A stretch of 64,000 nucleotides of DNA from Gammaproteobacteria bacterium (GTDB taxonomy: Bacteria > Pseudomonadota > Gammaproteobacteria > HK1): NCBI GenBank assembly GCA_022824305.1, contig JAJEAD010000002.1, positions 1-64,000 on the forward strand, written 5' to 3'. A program made the translations under genes and the position numbers. Below, piece by piece: positions 40,615-47,337 of this stretch. The notes beneath the pieces were generated by a model that ran no database searches, was not told the origin of the DNA, and saw nothing but the letters and a program-made list of their open reading frames with translations. Each line of letters starts with the position of its first letter. Positions within the stretch are counted from its first letter, which is position 1.

Positions 40615-40756
40615 GCCGCTGCGCGCGACCGCGAAGTATCGAGCACGCCGAACGAGCGCTTGCGTCGGGAGCTTGTTCAGGTGTTCAGACAACGTGGGGA
40701 GCGGGGAGACGGCACGGAAGGGCCTGATCGCTCGTCCTTTAGCGCCACGATTACAG

Positions 40757-40842
40757 CCGGTGGATCCCGCTCATCAAGGGAATGACGAAAGGTGAGGCCC
40801 GAAGCAGGTCCCCTCATTCCCGCGGAAGCGGGAATCCACCGG
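40757..40842. repeat. Inverted pair of REP-like elements
   Basis: Two copies of a motif like ccggtggattcccgct...cgggaatgacg lie head to head at 40757-40787 and 40811-40842. Each holds a small internal palindrome. Similar palindromic dispersed elements are common in proteobacteria; a related pair occurs at 55851-55926. Confidence 0.7.
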
Positions 40843-40928
40843 CCCACCCGATCGTGGATGCGGGCGCGTGCCAGCGAGGATGCGCCGGCAGCGCTCTCCG
40901 GGCCCTTGCCGGAAGAAGCGTCTATCCC

Positions 40929-42089
40929 GTGACCGACGACCTCCGCCCCAACTACGACGAGGCCCTCGTCCTCGACGCGGTCGATCGCTTCCTCGAGCGC
41001 GAGGTGCGCCCTCACGTGCACGCGCTCGAGGCGAGCGACACCTGGCCGGCGGAGATCGTCGAGAAGATGCGCGAGCTCGGCCTCTTCGGCGCGACCATCG
41101 GCGAAGAGTACGGCGGGCTCGGGCTGCCCGCCTCCACCTACGCAAAGATCGTCGAGCGCGTGTCGGCAGTGTGGATGTCGGTCTCGGGGATCTTCAACTC
41201 CCATCTCATCATGGCCGCCGCGGTGGAGCGCTTCGGCAGCGATGCGCAAAAGGCCCGCTACCTTCCGCGCTTCGCCTCCGGCGAGCTGCGCGGCGGCATC
41301 GCGCTCACCGAGCCCGACTGCGGCACCGATCTTCAGGCCATCCGCACCACCGCCCGCCGCGACGGGGACCGCTACCGGGTGAACGGCACCAAGACCTGGA
41401 TCAGCAACGGGATCCAGGGCCACATCGTCGCGGTGCTGGTCAAGACCGACCCCAAGACGGAGCCGCGCCACCGGGGCATGAGCCTCCTGCTGATCGAGAA
41501 GGGCGAGGGCTTCCGGGTGGGCCGAAAGCTCGAGAAGCTCGGCTACAAGGGCATCGATTCCGGCGAGCTCGTGTTCGACGAGTGCGAGGTGCCCTGCGAG
41601 AACCTCGTCGGCGAGCGCGAGGGCCGCGGCCTGCAGCAGATCCTGGCCGGGCTCGAGCTCGGCCGCATCAACGTGGCCGCGCGCGGGGTGGGCATCGCGC
41701 GCGCGTGCCTCGAAGAATCCATCGCCTACTCCCAGGTGAGGAAGACCTTCGGCAAGCCGATCTGCGAGCACCAGTCCATCCAGATCAAGCTCGCGGAGAT
41801 GGCGACCCGCCTGGAGGCTTCGCGCCTGCTGACCGAGCAAGCCGCCCTCGCCTACGAGCGCGGAGAGCGCTGCGACCTCGAAGCAGGCATGGCCAAGCTC
41901 TTCGCGACCGAGACCGCGCTGTTCAACAGCCTGGAGGCGATGCGCCTGCACGGCGCCTACGGCTACTCGAAGGAGTTCAACATCGAGCGCTACTACCGGG
42001 ACGCCCCGCTGCTCGCGATCGGCGAGGGCACCAACGAGCTCCAGCGCCTCATCATCGCCCGGCAGCTCATCGAGCGTCACCCCGCCTGA
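40929..42089 (+). CDS. Acyl-CoA dehydrogenase
   Basis: The 386-residue FAD enzyme has the signature A-L-T-E-P-D-C-G-T-D near residue 130 and G-T-K-T-W-I-S-N-G near 155. The C-terminal catalytic-region helix ends M-R-L-H-G-A-Y-G-Y-S with E-F-N-I-E-R-Y-Y-R-D, close to short-chain and mesaconyl/2-methylsuccinyl-type dehydrogenases. It should oxidise an acyl-CoA to enoyl-CoA, matching the MaoC hydratase upstream. The start is GTG 40929 (V-T-D-D-L-R-P-N); a longer frame from 40782 translates a REP-like repeat and is rejected. Confidence 0.9.
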   Translation: MTDDLRPNYDEALVLDAVDRFLEREVRPHVHALEASDTWPAEIVEKMRELGLFGATIGEEYGGLGLPASTYAKIVERVSAVWMSVSGIFNSHLIMAAAVERFGSDAQKARYLPRFASGELRGGIALTEPDCGTDLQAIRTTARRDGDRYRVNGTKTWISNGIQGHIVAVLVKTDPKTEPRHRGMSLLLIEKGEGFRVGRKLEKLGYKGIDSGELVFDECEVPCENLVGEREGRGLQQILAGLELGRINVAARGVGIARACLEESIAYSQVRKTFGKPICEHQSIQIKLAEMATRLEASRLLTEQAALAYERGERCDLEAGMAKLFATETALFNSLEAMRLHGAYGYSKEFNIERYYRDAPLLAIGEGTNELQRLIIARQLIERHPA

Positions 42090-42234
42090 GCGAGCCGCCC
42101 ACACCCATGGTGTCTCGTCCCGGCGAGCGGGCAAGCCACGGGTGACTTGCCCCGGACTGCGAGCGCAGAGGGGACTTGCGCCGCGAAGCAGGCAGCCGAC
42201 ACTGCGTCGAAGCGGCTCGAGGGAATTTGGTCAA

Positions 42235-42282
42235 GACAAGTCTTGTCAAGTCATGACTTGACGAAACACGACTTGACGAAAC
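42235..42282. promoter_or_regulatory. Clustered palindromes and direct repeat between convergent genes
   Basis: Within 48 bases lie two overlapping perfect palindromes, gacaagtcttgtc at 42235-42247 (odd centre) and gtcaagtcatgacttgac at 42245-42262. A direct repeat of gacttgacgaaac follows at 42255-42267 and 42270-42282. The site lies between convergent acyl-CoA dehydrogenase and ilvE genes. It could be a terminator or a binding site; without a T tract a terminator role is not obvious. Confidence 0.5.
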
Positions 42283-42327
42283 CGCGCGATCGCGGCACGC
42301 GTCGCTGCTCGAGGGCGGCGACCGGTA

Positions 42328-43440
42328 TCACCCGGAGGCGCGCAGGCGTTGGGCTTGCTCCCCGTCCTCGACCGGGATGAGGCGGTTCCAGCCGTGGCGA
42401 TCCTCGATCTCGCCGAGCTGAATGCCGGTGATGGTGTCGTAGAGCTCCCGGGTCAGCTCGCCGGTCGCGTTGCCGTTGATGACCCATTCCTTTCCGCGGT
42501 AGGCGATCTTGCCCACCGGCGCGATGATCGCCGCGGTGCCGGCGCCGAAGGCCTCGACCAGCTCGCCGTTGCCGATGGCGTCGATGACTTCGTCGATCGC
42601 CACCAGCCCTTCCTCGACCTCGAGACCGCGGTCGCGCAGCAGGGTGATGACGCTGTCGCGGGTCACGCCGCGCAGAATCGTCCCCCGCAGCGCGGGGGTG
42701 ACCACCCGGTCCCGGAAACGGAAGAAGATGTTCATCGCACCGACCTCTTCCACGTAGCGGTGCTCCACCCCGTCGAGCCAGAGCACCTGCGCGTAGCCGG
42801 CGGCGTTGGCGCTCTGCCCGGGGTAGAGGCTGGCGCCGTAGTTCCCCGCCGTCTTGGTCTCGCCGGTGCCGCCCGGCGACGCGCGGGTGAAGCGTTCCTC
42901 CACGCTGAGCGCGACCGCGGCGGAGGCGGTATCGAAGTACGCCCGCACCGGAGCGGTCATCACGAGAAAGCGGTAGCTCCGGGCGGGGCGCACCTCGAGC
43001 TGGGGTTCGGTGGCGACGATGAGGGGCCGGATGTAGAAGGCCTGGCCGCGCTTTCTCGGAATCCAGCCGTGGTCCAGCCTCACCAGCTCGTCGATGGCCC
43101 GGAAGAACACTTCTTCGTCCACCGCGGGTATGCACATTCTCTCGCAGGAGTGGCGCAGCCGCTCGGCGTTGCGGTCGGGCCGGAACACCCGCACCACGCC
43201 GTCGACTCCCATGAAACCCTTGAGGCCCTCGAACACCGACTGGCCGTAGTGCAGGGTCGCGCTCGCGGGCGGCAGCGAGATCGGCCCGAAGGGGAGCACT
43301 TCCGGCGAGTGCCAGCGCCCGTCGTCGTAGCGCATGCTGAACATGTGATCCGAGTACACGTCGCCGAAACCGAGCCTGTCGAAATCGACCGAGCCGAGGC
43401 GGCTCTCCGCGACGCGCTGGATCTTGAGGTTGGACAGCAT
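42328..43440 (-). CDS. ilvE: Branched-chain amino-acid aminotransferase
   Basis: The 370-residue fold-type IV PLP enzyme transaminates Leu, Ile and Val with 2-oxoglutarate. The PLP lysine is in G-E-T-K-T-A-G-N-Y; the H-Y-G-Q-S-V-F-E-G-L-K-G segment near residue 65 and E-E-V-G-A-M-N-I-F-F near 225 are typical of the long (eukaryote-like) BCAT class. The ATG at 43440 has GGGAGAA upstream. It is convergent with the acyl-CoA dehydrogenase. Confidence 0.92.
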   Translation of the reverse strand: MLSNLKIQRVAESRLGSVDFDRLGFGDVYSDHMFSMRYDDGRWHSPEVLPFGPISLPPASATLHYGQSVFEGLKGFMGVDGVVRVFRPDRNAERLRHSCERMCIPAVDEEVFFRAIDELVRLDHGWIPRKRGQAFYIRPLIVATEPQLEVRPARSYRFLVMTAPVRAYFDTASAAVALSVEERFTRASPGGTGETKTAGNYGASLYPGQSANAAGYAQVLWLDGVEHRYVEEVGAMNIFFRFRDRVVTPALRGTILRGVTRDSVITLLRDRGLEVEEGLVAIDEVIDAIGNGELVEAFGAGTAAIIAPVGKIAYRGKEWVINGNATGELTRELYDTITGIQLGEIEDRHGWNRLIPVEDGEQAQRLRASG

Positions 43441-43766
43441 GACGTTCTCCCGGGGCTTTTCGCGATTACGTCAGAAAGCCCCATGGCGGTCAAACCACGG
43501 CCACGAACCGCCATGCTCCGCCGGCCCCGATCCCTTTCGTGACCGGGCCGTCCGGAGCGCCTTCGCGGCTTTCGGCCGCCGCGTTGCGCGCTCCCGTGAA
43601 TCCGGGTTAGCCTGCCGGGCCGCCCGGGACCGGCACAGAAAGCGACTCCGTGCTCACGGACCCGGCCGACAGGAAGTCGCTCCTGCGGTCAGCGCACAGG
43701 GACGGTGCGGGCACTTTCGCGGTTCGGGCACACCCGACCGAACCCATCACACGAGGGAGAAACACG
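43441..43766. promoter_or_regulatory. Intergenic region upstream of the sugar-importer array
   Basis: This 326-base gap between the divergent ilvE and RbsB-like genes must contain the promoter of the long plus-strand array. A GAGGGAG ribosome site precedes 43767. I saw no clear operator or riboswitch. An in-frame extension of the binding-protein gene back to 43650 has no support. Confidence 0.35.
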
Positions 43767-44945
43767 ATGAGATTGTGGACGAAGTGTTCCATCGTTCTGG
43801 CGGCTCTCCTGTGGCTGCCGCTCGCCGGCCAGGCGGAGGGAGTGGACGAGCTGCCGGCGGACATCGCGGAGAAGCTCTACGCCGAGGACATGCTCGATCC
43901 GATGCAGCCGATCGGACCGAGCGCCTACCGTGACTGGAAGGCGCCGAACCCGCCGCCGTGGACGATCGGCTACGCCAGCTCCTACGCGGGGAACACCTGG
44001 CGCGCGGGCGTCATGGACCGCCTGATCCAGGAGCTCATTCCCAAGTGGAAGAAGCTCGGCCTGCTCAAGGAGGTCATCGTCACGCAGTCGAACCTCAAGG
44101 ACGCGCTGCAGATCCAGCAGATGCGCCAGCTCGTGGACCGCGGGGTGGATGCGCTCATCGTGTGCTGCTCCAACCCCACCGCGCTGAACCAGACCGTCCA
44201 GTACGCCTACGAGAAAGGCATTCCCACCTTCTCCTTCGTCGGCTACCTGACCTCGCCCTACTCCATCAACTCTTCCGCCAACTACCAGCTCGCCGGGCAC
44301 CGCATGGGCACCTGGATGGCGGATGAGCTCGGCGGCTCCGGCAAGGTGCTGGTGGTCGAGGGCATTCCCGGCACTTCCGGCTCGGACTCCCAGGACCGAG
44401 GCATCAAGGCGGGCCTCGGAGAGTACTCCGACATCGAGATCGTCGGCTCCATCGCGGGCATGTGGACGGACCAGGTCGCGCAGGCCGAGGTCCAGAAGTG
44501 GCTCGCCACCCACCCCGGCCAGCTCGACGGCATCGTGGTGCAGTCCGCGGCCGAGATGGGCGTGCTCAACGCGCTCAAGCAATCGGGCCGCGACATGATC
44601 CCCGTCACCATCGGGGGCGAGCTCGGCGCCATCTGCTACTGGCGCAAGAACATCGACTACATCAGCGGCGCCTACCACGTGTGGCCGCCCGGTGACGACT
44701 TCGAGCTCATCTGGGACATCATGATGCGCACGCTCCAGGGCCAGGGCCCGAGGCTGCAATCGGTGATGGTCGACATCATCCCCTTCGGCAAGGACGACGT
44801 GATGGCGATGATGGGAGAGGACTGCGATGAGAACAACAAGCTCTGGGCCCACGTCGGACCCCAGGTCTGGGGCAGCAAGGAGTTCCTCGATCACTTCTTC
44901 CTGCGGCCCGCGGACCCGGAGGCCTACAAGGCGTCCGACCACTGA
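43767..44945 (+). CDS. RbsB-like periplasmic sugar-binding protein
   Basis: The ~392-residue protein has a signal peptide (M-R-L-W-T-K-C, hydrophobic core, A-G-Q-A-E) and the type I periplasmic-binding fold used by RbsB/XylF-like proteins. Segments such as T-I-G-Y-A-S-S-Y-A-G-N-T-W-R, I-V-C-C-S-N-P-T-A-L and V-V-E-G-I-P-G-T-S-G-S-D match the ribose-binding cluster. The ligand may be a sugar, sugar alcohol or similar compound. It is the first gene of a plus-strand array that continues with an RbsA-like ATPase, two permeases and a rhodopsin gene. Confidence 0.88.
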   Translation: MRLWTKCSIVLAALLWLPLAGQAEGVDELPADIAEKLYAEDMLDPMQPIGPSAYRDWKAPNPPPWTIGYASSYAGNTWRAGVMDRLIQELIPKWKKLGLLKEVIVTQSNLKDALQIQQMRQLVDRGVDALIVCCSNPTALNQTVQYAYEKGIPTFSFVGYLTSPYSINSSANYQLAGHRMGTWMADELGGSGKVLVVEGIPGTSGSDSQDRGIKAGLGEYSDIEIVGSIAGMWTDQVAQAEVQKWLATHPGQLDGIVVQSAAEMGVLNALKQSGRDMIPVTIGGELGAICYWRKNIDYISGAYHVWPPGDDFELIWDIMMRTLQGQGPRLQSVMVDIIPFGKDDVMAMMGEDCDENNKLWAHVGPQVWGSKEFLDHFFLRPADPEAYKASDH

Positions 44946-45011
44946 CGGCCAAGGCAGAGCCGGATTCTCGAAACTCCAACGGACTCGTCCGGTCCGCCGC
45001 AGGCTGACCGG

Positions 45012-46913
45012 ATGAGTCCCGAGGGCGCCGCGACCGGCCTGTCCCGGCAATCGGGCGCCGCCGCGCATCCATCGGCGGCGCCCTCCACCGCGCGCGATGT
45101 CGTCTCCGTGCTCGGGGTACGGAAGACCTACGGGGTGACGCGGGCGCTGGACGGCTGCTCCTTCAGCGCCCGGCGCGGTGAGATCCACGCCATCGTCGGC
45201 GGGAACGGCTGCGGAAAGTCGACTCTCGCCAAGGTCATGTCGGGAGTGGTGCTGCCCGATGCCGGGCAGTTCTCCATCCTCGCCCACACGCCGCGCACTC
45301 CACTGGAGGCGCGCCGCGCCGGGATCGCGACCGTGTACCAGGAGGTCCTCGTCGCGGACGCCTGCTCGGTGGCCGACAACCTCTTCGTGGGTTCGGACCA
45401 CCTCTTCACCAAGACGCGGCCGAGCGCGGAGAAGCTCCAGACCGCCCGCACGCTGATGAAGGAGCTGACCGGTCTCGCGATCGACCCGGAGATGGACGCC
45501 GGCGGACTGCCGCTCTCCATCAAGCAGTGGATCACCATCGGCCGGGCGCTGCTCATGAAGCCGGAGGTGCTCATCCTGGACGAGTCCTCGGCCGCCCTCG
45601 ATCTCGATTCCACCGAGCGGCTCTTTGCCCGGATGCGCGAGCTGCGCGACCAGGGCGCGACGGTGATCATCGTCACCCACCGCATCGCGGAGCTCATCCG
45701 CATCAGCGACCGCGCCACCGTGATGCGCGACGGGCGCGACGTGGGGGTGCTGGAGAAGCAGGAGATCACCGAGCAGAACCTGCTCGGCCTGATGACCGGC
45801 GACCGGGACCTGGCCCATGACGAAGCCGGCCCGGCGCTGCGCTCGGCGGGCGAAGACCTCGTGATGCAGGCCGACGGCCTTCGCATCTGGCCCGAAGCGG
45901 ACCGGATTCACCTGGAGCTGCGACGGGGCGAGATCGTCGGCGTCGCCGGACTGGACGGGCAGGGGCAGGACGAGCTGGTAAGGGCGCTGGCCGGGGTCCA
46001 GCCCGCGCTCGAGGGCCTGCCCCGGGTGCGCACGGACTCCGGGGACTCGGTCGAGATCACGGGGCTCGAGGCGGCCGAGCGCTGCCGCATCGCCTACGTG
46101 TCGGGGGATCGCCGCCGGGAAGGAATCTTCCCCAACCTGAGCATCTTCGAGAACCTGCTGATCCCGCTCTACCGCAAGCACATCGAGAACGGCCGGCTCG
46201 GAATCATCATGTGGGCCGACGTGTCCGCGATCTTCGACTGGTTCGTGGAGCGTCTCTCGATCAAGGTGGGCGAGAAGACCAACAAGATCACGTCCCTCTC
46301 CGGCGGCAACCAGCAGAAAGTGCTCCTGGGGCGCGCATTCGCGCAGCAGCCGCACATCCTGATCCTGAACGACCCCGCGCGCGGCATCGACGTGGAGACG
46401 AAGCGCGAGCTCTACGACCACCTGCGTGACTTCGCCGCCCAGGGGCACTCGGTGGTGTTCCTGTCGAGCGAGCTCGAGGAGTTCATCGGGCTCTGCAACC
46501 GCGTCGTGGTCGTCCGGCACGGAAGCATCTTCGAGAGCTTCAGCGCCGATGCGATCGACCCCGATCGGATCCTCGAGGCCATGTTCGGGCAGAGAGACGG
46601 CGCGACGGCCGGCGGCGGAAGCGAACGCCCGCACCACGGTCGGGATGCGGGGAGCGCCGAGCCAGGGGAAGACGGGCACGAGCGCCGAGGCCCCGTGCAG
46701 GGCGGCCCCGGCGACGCGGCAGTCATCGACTTCGAGAACGAGAGACGCCGCGCCCGGGAGCGCGCGCGGCGCGTCCGGCGCATCCGCATCGTGGACAGCG
46801 ACGCGGAACGCGCGCGACGCGAGGATGACGCAACTGACGGCGACGACTCGGGCGCCGGGGGCGCCGAGCGCGCGAAAGCGGGCCGGATCCGAATCGTCTA
46901 TTCCGACGAGTGA
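45012..46913 (+). CDS. RbsA-like sugar ABC ATPase with acidic-repeat C-terminal tail
   Basis: The 633-residue protein has the two-domain architecture of RbsA. The first domain has Walker A G-G-N-G-C-G-K-S-T and Walker B V-L-I-L-D-E-S. The second has a degenerate P-loop (L-D-G-Q-G-Q-D-E), as is usual, and an intact signature L-S-G-G-N-Q-Q-K. Normal family length is about 500 residues. The extra ~100 C-terminal residues are acidic and low-complexity, ending in V-I-D-F-E-N-E, R-I-R-I-V-D-S-D-A-E and R-I-R-I-V-Y-S-D-E. These echo the I-K-I-V-E-F-D repeats of the next gene. The tail may dock the ATPase to that protein, which is inference. Confidence 0.87.
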   Translation: MSPEGAATGLSRQSGAAAHPSAAPSTARDVVSVLGVRKTYGVTRALDGCSFSARRGEIHAIVGGNGCGKSTLAKVMSGVVLPDAGQFSILAHTPRTPLEARRAGIATVYQEVLVADACSVADNLFVGSDHLFTKTRPSAEKLQTARTLMKELTGLAIDPEMDAGGLPLSIKQWITIGRALLMKPEVLILDESSAALDLDSTERLFARMRELRDQGATVIIVTHRIAELIRISDRATVMRDGRDVGVLEKQEITEQNLLGLMTGDRDLAHDEAGPALRSAGEDLVMQADGLRIWPEADRIHLELRRGEIVGVAGLDGQGQDELVRALAGVQPALEGLPRVRTDSGDSVEITGLEAAERCRIAYVSGDRRREGIFPNLSIFENLLIPLYRKHIENGRLGIIMWADVSAIFDWFVERLSIKVGEKTNKITSLSGGNQQKVLLGRAFAQQPHILILNDPARGIDVETKRELYDHLRDFAAQGHSVVFLSSELEEFIGLCNRVVVVRHGSIFESFSADAIDPDRILEAMFGQRDGATAGGGSERPHHGRDAGSAEPGEDGHERRGPVQGGPGDAAVIDFENERRRARERARRVRRIRIVDSDAERARREDDATDGDDSGAGGAERAKAGRIRIVYSDE

Positions 46914-46947
46914 GGCCGCGCGAGGGGCAGCCTCCGGAGGAGAACCA

Positions 46948-47307
46948 ATGAACCGCGGGAAGATGAAGATCATCGAGTTCGGGAAGAACGAGGAGCGTGC
47001 GGGCGGGGCCGCGAGCGACTCGCGCGGGGCCGGACGCATGAAGATCGTCGAGTTCGACGACGATGCGCCCACGGGCACGAAGCGCGGCCCGGCCCGGCCC
47101 CCGGTCGGTCCCATCCGGATCGTCGAGTTCGACGACGAGCGGCCCCGGCCGAAGGGGGAGCGCGCGTCGCCTCCGCCCTGGGGACCTTCGGCCTCGCGGG
47201 CGCGGATCGGCGCCATCAAGATCAAGGAGTTCGACGACGATGGCAACGAGCGCCCGCGCGGCGGCGGCGCGGCGGCGGGGCGGATCAAGATCGTCGAGTT
47301 CGACTGA
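46948..47307 (+). CDS. Small repeat protein with five I-[KR]-I-V-E-F-D-D units
   Basis: The 119-residue protein has no family I recognise. It is built from five copies of a short hydrophobic/acidic unit: M-K-I-I-E-F at 6-11, M-K-I-V-E-F-D-D-D at 31-39, I-R-I-V-E-F-D-D-E at 56-64, I-K-I-K-E-F-D-D-D at 90-98 and I-K-I-V-E-F-D at 113-119. Linkers of about 15-25 residues are rich in Gly, Pro and Arg. The units look like single beta-strands with an acidic turn. The ATG at 46948 has GGAGGAG upstream and the gene sits snugly between the ATPase and permease genes, so expression is real. The ATPase tail carries related motifs. It could be an assembly scaffold or a peptide precursor. Confidence 0.8.
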   Translation: MNRGKMKIIEFGKNEERAGGAASDSRGAGRMKIVEFDDDAPTGTKRGPARPPVGPIRIVEFDDERPRPKGERASPPPWGPSASRARIGAIKIKEFDDDGNERPRGGGAAAGRIKIVEFD

Positions 47308-47337
47308 TGGGCGACAGGCGCGAGGAGGGCTGAACCC

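Noticed and set aside
40782-40928. N-terminal extension of the acyl-CoA dehydrogenase
   Set aside because: The extra residues (such as S-R-G-S-G-N-P) are translation of a REP-like palindromic repeat; GTG 40929 gives the normal family N-terminus.
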